Below are positions 1 to 7,128 of a DNA stretch of 64,000 nucleotides, piece after piece. The first letter of the stretch is position 1. The number at the start of each line of letters is the position of its first letter. The stretch is from assembly GCF_030372765.1 (NCBI RefSeq), contig NZ_JAUCMW010000007.1, forward strand, positions 1 to 64,000, written 5' to 3'. Source of the stretch: Labilibaculum sp. K2S. Lineage in GTDB: Bacteria; Bacteroidota; Bacteroidia; Bacteroidales; Marinifilaceae. Position numbers and translations under genes: made by a program. The notes under the pieces are model-generated. The model searched no databases and was not told the origin of the DNA. It worked only from the letters and a program-made list of their open reading frames with translations.

Positions 1-598
1 AAAAAGTGATCTTCAAAAAGATGTTGTTGCAAGATATGTTTCTAAAGATGCGTATGCAAGTGTTGGGGCTCAACGTTATTATAAGGGGAGTAGTTTACAT
101 TTGGTAAGAGAGCCTTATAGTCTGGTGACTATGAGAGAGAATGCTTCTTCAGGCGGGGATGACAACTACCAAGATGGTGATATTGTTGGATATGGATGGA
201 GTTTTGGGGGTGTTGTAAGTGTAATTGGCGGAGGTGGAGTAAAATATTATGACCTTTGGGATAAACATGGGGGACATAAAGCATTTGAAGTTCCATTTGG
301 AAGTATTGGTGTAGATATCTCTGCGGAGGTAAATTTTGTCTGGATAACAAGTGTTAATGGTAAAGACTTTCATGTAAATGATTTTAGTGGATCATCCACA
401 GCAATGAATGCGAGTATTTTGTTTGGGGGATATTCTATGACAACTACGGATAATTATTTCATGCAAGAAATTGGAGCCACTTGGGGTGTATTGCCATTTT
501 CAGTTACTATAACTCCCGGAACAGCTACTCCATTTAAAAAAGTAAAATTAGATAATTCTATTACAAATAACTACTTAAGAACAGGGGGGACACACTAA
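1..598 (+). CDS. RHS protein C-terminal tip (partial at left edge)
   Basis: The reading frame is open from base 2 to the stop at 596-598, so only the C-terminal end of a longer RHS-type protein is visible. The first ~37 codons (including a KDAY..GAQRYYKGSSLHL block) match almost base for base the sequences just before the tips at 2743 and 5660. After that block it diverges into a unique tip of about 160 residues, rich in Gly, Ser and aromatic residues with alternating hydrophobic stretches, suggesting beta structure. The next gene's ATG overlaps the stop codon (TAATG), which is the usual toxin-immunity spacing. By analogy with polymorphic RHS toxins the tip may be a toxin, but I recognise no catalytic motif. 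The start is outside the window. Confidence 0.75.
   Translation, partial: KSDLQKDVVARYVSKDAYASVGAQRYYKGSSLHLVREPYSLVTMRENASSGGDDNYQDGDIVGYGWSFGGVVSVIGGGGVKYYDLWDKHGGHKAFEVPFGSIGVDISAEVNFVWITSVNGKDFHVNDFSGSSTAMNASILFGGYSMTTTDNYFMQEIGATWGVLPFSVTITPGTATPFKKVKLDNSITNNYLRTGGTH
32..112 (+). repeat. 81-bp conserved block before the RHS tip, copy 1
   Basis: This coding segment is repeated nearly identically at 2743-2823 and 5660-5740. In all three places the sequence diverges sharply just after it, so it marks the 5' border of the variable tip. It would be a natural region of homology for tip exchange. Confidence 0.85.
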
Positions 599-1014
599 TG
601 AATTTTGGATACATTACCAATGTCTATACAACTTGTAATATTGACGAGAAAATAATAAATAAGATTCAAATCTCTTTAAAAGAGAAGAATGTTGATGAAA
701 TAAAAATTGAAAATAACTTAATAAATTTTAATAATAATTTCATTGGTAAAAGGAGTAATTTAAACATGATGTCTGGTATTGATTCAGGTTATTTTAAATT
801 AATAAAAAAGGATAATTGTAATCAATTAATTGTGGGATTTTCTTTTAGACGTGTATTATTATTTTGGATTATTGTTTCATGTGTTGTGTTTATTGCTAAT
901 TTAAATAACTTGTTTATTGCTTCTATTGTATGTTCTTTTTTGTCAATTAGTATTCTCGTTGCAATTTTAAGGTTTAAAATATTTGTGAAGAAAATTATAA
1001 AGGAGTTTTATTAG
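598..1014 (+). CDS. small membrane protein, candidate immunity partner of the upstream RHS tip
   Basis: A 138-residue protein whose ATG overlaps the stop codon of the RHS tip. The N-terminal ~75 residues are polar and Asn/Lys/Ile-rich. Two hydrophobic segments follow near residues 85-102 and 105-125, then a short basic tail. I do not recognise the family. The one-base overlap with a variable tip, the low GC and the membrane segments fit an immunity protein against a membrane-acting toxin, but this rests on position only. It could also be an unrelated cargo gene. Confidence 0.6.
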   Translation: MNFGYITNVYTTCNIDEKIINKIQISLKEKNVDEIKIENNLINFNNNFIGKRSNLNMMSGIDSGYFKLIKKDNCNQLIVGFSFRRVLLFWIIVSCVVFIANLNNLFIASIVCSFLSISILVAILRFKIFVKKIIKEFY

Positions 1015-1044
1015 TATCATTATTTGAAATAAAAAAGGATAGAA

Positions 1045-1500
1045 ATGAAAAATATAATATTAACCATACTTCTCGTCCTATTTGGTACAATATGTGGCAT
1101 AAACCAAAACAATATCAATTTTGCTTATGATGCTGCAGGCAACCGTGTGAGCCGCACCATAACTTTGGGTGCTACCCAAACAGTTATAAATGGTGGTGAA
1201 AACGAAAAGCTTTCTTTTGAGAAAAGTGAAGATTTCTTTACCGAAGTTTTGGCTGAGAAAGAAATAAAAATTTACCCCAACCCAACCCGTGGAAAATTGC
1301 GGGTTGATATTCTGGGTTATGAAGATTTAGATTCCAATTCTTCCATACAAGTTTTTACAACAGGTGGTGCATTGTTATACAAAAGCAATACACCAAGTCA
1401 AACCAATGATATAAACCTGAGCAATAAGCCAGCTGGTTTGTATCTCATGGTAATTATCATTGCTGGTGAGAAGAGTACCTGGAAGATTATTAAGCAATAG
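1045..1500 (+). CDS. short secreted protein: one YD motif plus T9SS type A sorting domain, copy 1
   Basis: A 151-residue protein with an N-terminal signal peptide (MKNIILTILLVLFGTICG), a single RHS/YD-like motif (NFAYDAAGNRVSRTI), a short linker, and a C-terminal T9SS type A sorting domain. The latter shows the typical IYPNPTRG start, a GALLY centre and a KPAGLYLM...TWKIIKQ end. It should be exported by Sec and handled by the type IX secretion machinery. A near-identical gene of the same length lies at 4037, and a broken third copy at 6541. It is followed by an intrinsic terminator, then a headless RHS fragment. Its own role is unknown; it may be the remaining head and tail of a once larger secreted RHS protein. 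Confidence 0.85.
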   Translation: MKNIILTILLVLFGTICGINQNNINFAYDAAGNRVSRTITLGATQTVINGGENEKLSFEKSEDFFTEVLAEKEIKIYPNPTRGKLRVDILGYEDLDSNSSIQVFTTGGALLYKSNTPSQTNDINLSNKPAGLYLMVIIIAGEKSTWKIIKQ

Positions 1501-1523
1501 GCTTAAAGAGCTAAAAATTAAAG

Positions 1524-1556
1524 CCCCTGTTCTGGAAATGGACAGGGGTATTTTTA
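1524..1556 (+). terminator. intrinsic terminator after the T9SS mini-gene, copy 1
   Basis: CCCCTGT (1524-1530) pairs with ACAGGGG (1542-1548) around an 11-base loop and is followed by TATTTTTA. The same hairpin follows the second copy at 4516. It lies between the T9SS gene and the RHS fragment, so read-through transcription of the fragment should be poor. Confidence 0.8.
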
Positions 1557-1560
1557 TATT

Positions 1561-2480
1561 GATATCTAAGGAAACCTGACCCGAAGAAAAGACATTTTGC
1601 ACGGGAATCAAATTGAAGATTTTGGATTCGATGCCCTAAATCGATTGACTACATTGAGTAAAGGTGCCGATGTAACTTACACGGGAGATAATACAGGAAA
1701 TCTGCTGACAAAATCAGATGTAGGAAGCTATGAATACAAGCACTCTGTGAAAAAACATGCAGTAACCTCTATTCAGAATCCCAGCAGTTCCTATCAGCCT
1801 TCGGTTGAATCGGTTACTTATACTGCATTCAATAAAGTAAACGATATTGAGCAAACCTTGAATGGGATTGCAAAAAAAATAGAATTTTCGTACGGAGCAG
1901 GTCATGCACGAAAGCTGAGCAGATTGTATGAGAGTGGTGCAAAAAAGGAAACCAACTATTATACTGGCAGCAATTACGAAGTAAATAAAAAACAAAGCAG
2001 TGGAGTCGAAAAGCACTGTCATTATATTTCGGCACCAAGCGGATTGGCTGCCGTATTTATCAGTTCAGGCAGTACGACAGGCGAATTGTACTTTATACAC
2101 ACCGATTATTTAGGCTCCGTTGTTGGACTAAGCAATCAATCTGGCTATATTGCAGAGGAATATGCTTACGATGCCTGGGGAAACAGAGGAAGCCCAGGGA
2201 ACTGGGCTTTGACTGACAACAGAACAGATTTTCTGATTAACAGAGGCTACACCATGCACGAACACATGAACGGTTTTGGCTTGATCAACATGTCCCGACC
2301 AAAGGGAGAACACGAGCAAGAATTGCGAGTAACATTAGGGCGTGTTTACGATCCCAAGGTGGGGCGTTTTTTAAGTCCAGACCCTGTCCTTCAGGATGCA
2401 GGAAATACACAAAACATGAACCGTTACAGCTATTGTTTGAATAACCCATTAAAGTATACCGACCCTAGTGGTTACATAAG
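1561..2480 (+). repeat. RHS core direct repeat, copy 1
   Basis: This stretch is nearly identical to 4553-5430. The distance from the shared GAT codon to the shared end of the core is 900 bp here and 858 bp in the second copy, a difference of 42 bp that is fully explained by the insert at 2293-2340. It supports duplication of a whole unit. Confidence 0.85.
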
Positions 2481-3315
2481 TGTAGCTGCAGCAAAGTCAG
2501 TAGACTCTCCTTTTGTAAATGCCAACTGGTATGGTGATGGTAGCGGTGGCTATGGAGGTGGCGGTGGTGGTTTTAGCAGCAGTGGTTTTGGAGGCATAAA
2601 TGGCCCAGGTGTTGGAGAAAATGGCTTAGGTTTAAATGGAGTTTATTATGACTGGAACAGTGGTACTTATCGATCAACCTCTAGTGGAAACCAAGAAATA
2701 GGATGGGGTTATGTAAATGCCAATGTTAGTAGTTATGGAGAAAGATATGTCTCTAAAGATGCGTATACAAGTGTTGGGGCTCAACGTTATTATAAGGGGA
2801 GTAGTTTGCATTTAGTTAGAGAACCTATAGGAGTAGTGTTTATGAGTAAGAATGCCTCTTTAAATGAATCCTGGTCTGATTCATTTGATTTTAACCGAAT
2901 TGGTTATGTTCCTTTAGATGAAAAGGTAGGATTTCAGATGGCAAACTACAGAATGACTTTTAATGCAAAAATTATAGATGACTACTCTATCAAGGGGCAT
3001 CAAAGAGTTCTTACATTAAACGCAATTTCAAGAAATTCTTTAGTGGATGGGGACGTTTTTTCAAGTGCAAATGTTACTTTAATCATTAATGGAAATGTAA
3101 TTAGTTCTGATAATTTAAGAAAGTCAGGCTTAAATTTTAGTAGTCTCGGTTATCTCGGTTCTGTTTCTTATAATCTTCCAAATTCAGGAGAAATTCAAGT
3201 TGGATTGCAAGGAGGATGGGTTGTTAGTTCCCCTGGAGGTCGGTCCGTGCCAGTATATCATCCGATAGGTTATCCTGTTCCAATAAATATTAATACAATT
3301 ATAACAATTCCTTAA
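1597..3315 (+). CDS. headless RHS core fragment with variable C-terminal tip, copy 1
   Basis: A fragment of about 572 codons encoding the 3' end of an RHS protein: YD-type motifs, then the conserved core end (GRVYDPKVGRFLSPDP, NRYSY, NNPLKYTDPSGY), a Gly/Ser-rich linker, the 81-bp conserved block and a unique tip of about 165 residues. There is no signal peptide and no plausible ATG. The first usable codon is TTG at 1597. Copy 2 has CAA where this copy has TAA (1567-1569), so the frame is closed upstream by a nonsense change. This looks like a silent (orphan) cassette and not an expressed gene. The tip ends in a beta-rich stretch without recognised catalytic residues. It also carries a 42-nt in-frame insert relative to copy 2 (2293-2340). 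Confidence 0.75.
   Translation: MHGNQIEDFGFDALNRLTTLSKGADVTYTGDNTGNLLTKSDVGSYEYKHSVKKHAVTSIQNPSSSYQPSVESVTYTAFNKVNDIEQTLNGIAKKIEFSYGAGHARKLSRLYESGAKKETNYYTGSNYEVNKKQSSGVEKHCHYISAPSGLAAVFISSGSTTGELYFIHTDYLGSVVGLSNQSGYIAEEYAYDAWGNRGSPGNWALTDNRTDFLINRGYTMHEHMNGFGLINMSRPKGEHEQELRVTLGRVYDPKVGRFLSPDPVLQDAGNTQNMNRYSYCLNNPLKYTDPSGYISVAAAKSVDSPFVNANWYGDGSGGYGGGGGGFSSSGFGGINGPGVGENGLGLNGVYYDWNSGTYRSTSSGNQEIGWGYVNANVSSYGERYVSKDAYTSVGAQRYYKGSSLHLVREPIGVVFMSKNASLNESWSDSFDFNRIGYVPLDEKVGFQMANYRMTFNAKIIDDYSIKGHQRVLTLNAISRNSLVDGDVFSSANVTLIINGNVISSDNLRKSGLNFSSLGYLGSVSYNLPNSGEIQVGLQGGWVVSSPGGRSVPVYHPIGYPVPININTIITIP
2743..2823 (+). repeat. 81-bp conserved block before the RHS tip, copy 2
   Basis: Matches 32-112 and 5660-5740. 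Sequence on its 5' side differs from the other two copies (a different Gly-rich linker), as does the tip on its 3' side, so it stands alone as a conserved island between two variable regions. Confidence 0.85.
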
Positions 3316-3318
3316 TTT

Positions 3319-3972
3319 ATGAATATGAATTTTTTTTATAGCACATTAATAGTATTTTTTATTATTTCTATCGCATGTAGTAATCAGAATAATAAAAACG
3401 CTAAGAATATTAGTTATGCTGAAAAGAATAATATAGCTAAAAGTTGTATTGCTTTGAATGATTCTGCAGTTAATCTTTTGAATAAATACTATGTTGAAGA
3501 TAGCAACCCAGCCAAACTTGATATTATACTAGATTTATTAAATGAGTCTATTAGTTGTGATACAAACTTTTATCTAGCGTATAACAACAAGATCACTGTA
3601 CTTAGTCTTAAAGGTGAATATTTAAAGGTTGTTAATCTATTAAATAAGATGTTGGAGTTCTCTAATAATAATCCTCAGTTAATATTTTTCAAAGGAATGG
3701 CTTATGAAAAATTAAAGGATTATCCTTCTGCTGAAATAGCCTATAAACAAGCTGCAGTAGAATATGAAAAACGTCTGCAACTTCATCCTGATAGTTTAAT
3801 TATAATTACAGATAAACTTTTCTTTACTGCATTCACAGAAGGAAAAGACCAAGCAATAGCAGAGTTAAAAGAATATGTATTAAAATATCCAAATAATACT
3901 ATGCTGAAAGAGTATCAGTTTATATTTGAAACTTACCATAGAGACGATTTTATGTTCCAGCATGGGAAATGA
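3319..3972 (+). CDS. TPR-containing lipoprotein, candidate immunity partner of RHS tip copy 1
   Basis: A 217-residue protein starting 3 bases after the RHS tip stop. It has a lipoprotein signal (hydrophobic stretch then SIACSN, a lipobox-like Cys at about residue 20). Two or three helical TPR-like repeats follow between residues 65 and 165 (for example the segment with FFKGMAYEKLKDYPSAEIAYKQA). It would be anchored in the inner or outer membrane facing the periplasm. Position directly behind a variable tip suggests immunity, and a periplasmic lipoprotein would suit a toxin acting there. The family is not one I know as a named immunity protein, and TPR lipoproteins have many roles. Confidence 0.65.
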   Translation: MNMNFFYSTLIVFFIISIACSNQNNKNAKNISYAEKNNIAKSCIALNDSAVNLLNKYYVEDSNPAKLDIILDLLNESISCDTNFYLAYNNKITVLSLKGEYLKVVNLLNKMLEFSNNNPQLIFFKGMAYEKLKDYPSAEIAYKQAAVEYEKRLQLHPDSLIIITDKLFFTAFTEGKDQAIAELKEYVLKYPNNTMLKEYQFIFETYHRDDFMFQHGK

Positions 3973-4036
3973 TTTAAAGAAAAAACTTGAGTAATCGAGA
4001 TTTTATTGAGTAACAATAATTAACAAAAGCTCTGAA

Positions 4037-4492
4037 ATGAGAAATATTATAACAACACTAGTTGTCATCCTATTATTTACAACAATTGGGTTGTGTCAAA
4101 ACACCATCAATTTTGCCTACGATGCCGCAGGTAATCGGGTAAGCAGAACAATAAATTTGAGCAATACAAAAAGTGGAATAAACGGAGGTGATACCGAAGA
4201 ATTTACTTTTGAAAAAAGTGAAGATTTCTTCACAGAAGTTTTGGCTGAGAAGGAAATAAAAATTTACCCCAATCCAACCCGTGGGCAACTTCGTGTGGAT
4301 ATAATGGGTTACGAAGATTTAGATAATAATTCTTCCATACAAGTTTTTACAACGGGTGGTGCATTGTTGTACAAAAGCAATACGCCAAGCCAAACCAATG
4401 ATATTAACCTGAGTGATAAACCCGCTGGTTTGTACCTCATGGTAATTACCATTGGTAGTGAAAAGAGTACATGGAAGATTATTAAGCAATAG
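4037..4492 (+). CDS. short secreted protein: one YD motif plus T9SS type A sorting domain, copy 2
   Basis: A 151-residue paralogue of the gene at 1045, same length and same order: signal peptide (MRNIITTLVVILLFTTIGLCQ), one YD motif (NFAYDAAGNRVSRTI), variable linker, then the sorting domain from IYPNPTRG to WKIIKQ. Differences cluster in the signal peptide and linker; the sorting domain is almost unchanged. An intrinsic terminator and a headless RHS fragment follow exactly as in copy 1, so the two are part of a duplicated unit. Export by Sec and T9SS is expected; function is unknown. Confidence 0.85.
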   Translation: MRNIITTLVVILLFTTIGLCQNTINFAYDAAGNRVSRTINLSNTKSGINGGDTEEFTFEKSEDFFTEVLAEKEIKIYPNPTRGQLRVDIMGYEDLDNNSSIQVFTTGGALLYKSNTPSQTNDINLSDKPAGLYLMVITIGSEKSTWKIIKQ

Positions 4493-4515
4493 GTTTAAAG
4501 AGCTAAAAATTAACG

Positions 4516-4548
4516 CCCCTGTTCTGGAAATGGACAGGGGTATTTTTA
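4516..4548 (+). terminator. intrinsic terminator after the T9SS mini-gene, copy 2
   Basis: CCCCTGT (4516-4522) and ACAGGGG (4534-4540) with the same 11-base loop as copy 1, followed by TATTTTTA. The RHS fragment frame resumes directly after it, so the terminator-RHS junction is the same in both units. Confidence 0.8.
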
Positions 4549-4552
4549 TATT

Positions 4553-5430
4553 GATGTCCAAGGAAACCTGACCCGAAGAAAAGACATCCTGCACGGGAAT
4601 CAAATTGAGGATTTTGGATTCGATGCCCTAAATCGATTGACCACATCAAGCAAAGGTTCTGATGTAACTTACACGGGAGATAATACAGGAAATCTGCTCA
4701 CAAAATCGGATGTAGGAAGCTATGAGTACAAGCACTCTGTGAAAAAACATGCAGTTACCTCTATTCAGAATCCCAGCAGTTCTTACCAACCATCGGTTGA
4801 ATCTGTTACTTATACTGCATTCAATAAGGTAAATGATATTGAACAGACTTTAAATGGGATTGCAAAAAAAATAGAATTTTCGTACGGAGCAGGTCATGCA
4901 CGAAAGTTGAGCAGATTGTATGAGAGTGGTGCAAAAAAGGAAACCAACTATTATACTGGCAGCAATTACGAAGTAAATAAAAAACAAAGCAGTGGAGTCG
5001 AAAAGCACTGCCATTATATTTCGGCACCAAGCGGATTGGCTGCCGTATTTATCAGTTCAGGAAGTACGACAGGAGATTTGTACTTTGTACATACCGATTA
5101 TTTAGGCTCCGTTGTTGGACTGAGCAACCAAAGTGGCTATATTGCAGAGGAATATGCTTACGATGCCTGGGGAAACAGAAGAAGTCCAGGGAACTGGGCT
5201 TTGACTGACAACAGAACAGATTTTCTGATTAATAGAGGCTACACCATGCACGAACACATGAACGGTTTTGGTTTGATTAACATGAACGGTCGTGTTTACG
5301 ATCCTAAGGTGGGGCGTTTTTTAAGTCCAGACCCTGTATTGCAGGATCCAGGCAACACTCAAAATATGAATCGTTACAGCTACGCTTGGAATAATCCCTT
5401 AAAGTACACCGACCCTAGTGGGTATACTAG
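4553..5430 (+). repeat. RHS core direct repeat, copy 2
   Basis: Second copy of the block at 1561-2480, lacking the 42-nt insert and keeping CAA where copy 1 has a stop codon. This copy therefore shows the ancestral frame, reading back into the T-tract of the preceding terminator. Confidence 0.85.
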
Positions 5431-6271
5431 CAGACCAGCGGACAGAATAGACAATTACAGCGAAACAGGACAGGTTAGTTCTGGCAGTGCAAATTGGTAC
5501 GGCACAGGAGGAGGTGGTACAATGAGCTGGAATTTGGGGACTATTTATAATTATGATGGGTCTTTGAATATTGCAGGGCCTTCTTATGAAGATTTGTATA
5601 TTGAGGGGCCAACTGGTAATTGGGTTCGTAAAAGTGATCTTCAAAAAGATGTTGTTGCAAGATATGTCTCTAAAGATGCGTATACAAGTGTGGGGGCTCA
5701 ACGTTATTATAAGGGGAGTAGTTTGCATTTAGTAAGAGAATCAAAAGGAGTTTATTTTATGCAAGCAGAAGGTCGAATAGCTGCTCCTATAGGAGAACTA
5801 CTAGGAATTACTGGGTCAATTCAAGCTGGATTGATATTTGACACAAATTTTAATATTTCTGCTTTTGTTACTCCTTCTGGGGGTATATGCTGTGGTGGAG
5901 GTGCATTTGCAGGAGTTTCAGCGGGGAGTTTTCCAAATGCTAAAAGTATTAGAGAAGTTTCTAAATGGGGTTTTGATGTGGGTGCTATATATAGTGTTGG
6001 ACCTAAAGGATGGAGTTTAGAGGGGGATGTTGCAATAATAGGCAATAATGATGCGAGGTTAGGGGCTACAGTATCAATTTTAGGGTATGGCTGGGGGGCT
6101 GCGGGCTATCTTGAAGGGTCTTATATGTTTATGACCGAGCCTATTAATATTAAAAGCATGTCAAGTGAGAGCTTTGCTAATTTCTTGAATTCAAATATTC
6201 CAAATTCAAGTTATACCCCAAGTGATGCTCTGCAAATATTTAGTTATATATTTAACACAATAAATCAATGA
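4637..6271 (+). CDS. headless RHS core fragment with variable C-terminal tip, copy 2
   Basis: About 544 codons from a TTG at 4637; the homologous frame is open further upstream to about 4541, but no good start codon is present. It encodes YD-type motifs, the RHS core end (GRVYDPKVGRFLSPDP, NRYSYAWNNPLKYTDPSGY), a Gly-rich linker, the 81-bp block, and a tip of about 175 residues. The tip is Gly- and Ala-rich with a CCGGGA motif and short alternating hydrophobic strands, which suggests a membrane-active or beta-rich domain (inference). No signal peptide and no start make it an orphan cassette. The stop overlaps the ATG of the next small gene (ATGA). Confidence 0.75.
   Translation: MTTSSKGSDVTYTGDNTGNLLTKSDVGSYEYKHSVKKHAVTSIQNPSSSYQPSVESVTYTAFNKVNDIEQTLNGIAKKIEFSYGAGHARKLSRLYESGAKKETNYYTGSNYEVNKKQSSGVEKHCHYISAPSGLAAVFISSGSTTGDLYFVHTDYLGSVVGLSNQSGYIAEEYAYDAWGNRRSPGNWALTDNRTDFLINRGYTMHEHMNGFGLINMNGRVYDPKVGRFLSPDPVLQDPGNTQNMNRYSYAWNNPLKYTDPSGYTSRPADRIDNYSETGQVSSGSANWYGTGGGGTMSWNLGTIYNYDGSLNIAGPSYEDLYIEGPTGNWVRKSDLQKDVVARYVSKDAYTSVGAQRYYKGSSLHLVRESKGVYFMQAEGRIAAPIGELLGITGSIQAGLIFDTNFNISAFVTPSGGICCGGGAFAGVSAGSFPNAKSIREVSKWGFDVGAIYSVGPKGWSLEGDVAIIGNNDARLGATVSILGYGWGAAGYLEGSYMFMTEPINIKSMSSESFANFLNSNIPNSSYTPSDALQIFSYIFNTINQ
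5660..5740 (+). repeat. 81-bp conserved block before the RHS tip, copy 3
   Basis: Matches 32-112 and 2743-2823. Here the 5' flank (KSDLQKDVVA codons) also matches the first copy at the window start, so tips 0 and 2 share a linker while tip 1 has another. Confidence 0.85.
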
Positions 6272-6465
6272 GGTATTATATATTCTTTATAATTGGAATG
6301 ATATGTGGTTCTATATCATTTATATTGGGCTTTTACTATCACTATATAAAACTTGAGGAAGAAAATAAGAATTACTATAAACAGATTATGTGGTTTAGGT
6401 ATTTAGCTTTTGTTTTTATAGTCATTGGTGTATTAATGTTTTTTATAGAAGCAATCTTCTATTAA
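6268..6465 (+). CDS. 65-residue two-helix membrane protein, candidate immunity partner of RHS tip copy 2
   Basis: A very small protein of two hydrophobic segments (about residues 3-24 and 43-63) separated by a charged, Tyr/Lys-rich loop. Its ATG overlaps the TGA of the RHS tip (ATGA), which indicates translational coupling. I do not recognise a family. By position it is the third small gene directly behind a variable tip in this array. A membrane location would match a tip that acts on the membrane, which is inference. Confidence 0.55.
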   Translation: MRYYIFFIIGMICGSISFILGFYYHYIKLEEENKNYYKQIMWFRYLAFVFIVIGVLMFFIEAIFY

Positions 6466-6540
6466 ACATTCAATGCTTATTAATATTTTAACTATGTAGT
6501 ATTTGGTAGTTCATCGAATTGATACGTAAATGTACTGACT

Positions 6541-6877
6541 ACGATATATATATCAATAATTATACTAGTCTTACTTTGTGTATTAAATGGGAAAAGCCAA
6601 AACAATATTAATTTTGCATACGATGCTGCAGGTAATAGAGTGAGCCGAACCATTGATTTGGGTGCTACCCAAACAGTGAAAAATGGAGATGCAACAGAAA
6701 AATTAGCTTTTGAAAAAAGCGAAGATTTCTTTACGGAAATTTTAGCTGAGAAAGAAATAAAAATTTACGCCAAGCCAAACCAATAATATTAACCTGAGTG
6801 ATAAGCCAGCTGGTTTGTATCTCATGGTAATTACCATTGCTGGCGAAAAGAGTACTTGGAAGATTATTAAGCAGTAA
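6541..6877 (+). pseudogene. broken third copy of the YD + T9SS mini-gene
   Basis: The frame reads a hydrophobic signal-like stretch, then NNINFAYDAAGNRVSRTI, so it is a homologue of the genes at 1045 and 4037. The start codon appears lost, with ACG or CTG in its place. A 116-bp deletion relative to copy 2 (equivalent to 4268-4383) joins two TAC trinucleotides at about 6770. It shifts the frame into a stop soon after KIYAKPNQ. The remaining 3' end (GLYLM...WKIIKQ) is intact in another frame. An imperfect terminator follows at 6900. Confidence 0.85.
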
Positions 6878-6899
6878 AGTAGAATTTTAATTAACTGTG

Positions 6900-6936
6900 C
6901 CCTTATTCATTTTTTGAATAGGGGTATCTTTATTTT
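6900..6936 (+). terminator. intrinsic terminator after the T9SS pseudogene
   Basis: CCCTTATTCA (6900-6909) pairs with TGAATAGGGG (6915-6924) and is followed by a T-rich tract. It sits where copies 1 and 2 have their terminators but differs in stem sequence. The 190 bases beyond it, up to the integrase, hold no gene that I can support. Confidence 0.7.
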
Positions 6937-7087
6937 CAGAAAAAAGCATTAAGGCAGGGGGGACAAATAAGGGTATGTTTATTTAAAATAATATAAATAA
7001 CACATTGTTAGCGTGTTGCGAGATTGAAATAGGGTTCTGTTGGAACTACAATCTAAATTATGTACTTACTTCAGAGGTTATACTCAA

Positions 7088-7111
7088 CCGAACAACAGTA
7101 ATGTTGTTCGG
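7088..7111. terminator. perfect 10-bp hairpin downstream of the integrase
   Basis: CCGAACAACA and TGTTGTTCGG flank a GTAA loop. It lies 18 bases beyond the integrase stop (minus strand) and could end that transcript, although the following T-tract is weak in both directions. A recombination-site role is also possible. Confidence 0.45.
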
Positions 7112-7128
7112 GAATTTTCGTATTGATT

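Noticed and set aside
4073..6045. Minus-strand frames opposite the RHS array
   Set aside because: They repeat in both units at the same place as shadows of the conserved plus-strand coding frame and have no features of their own.
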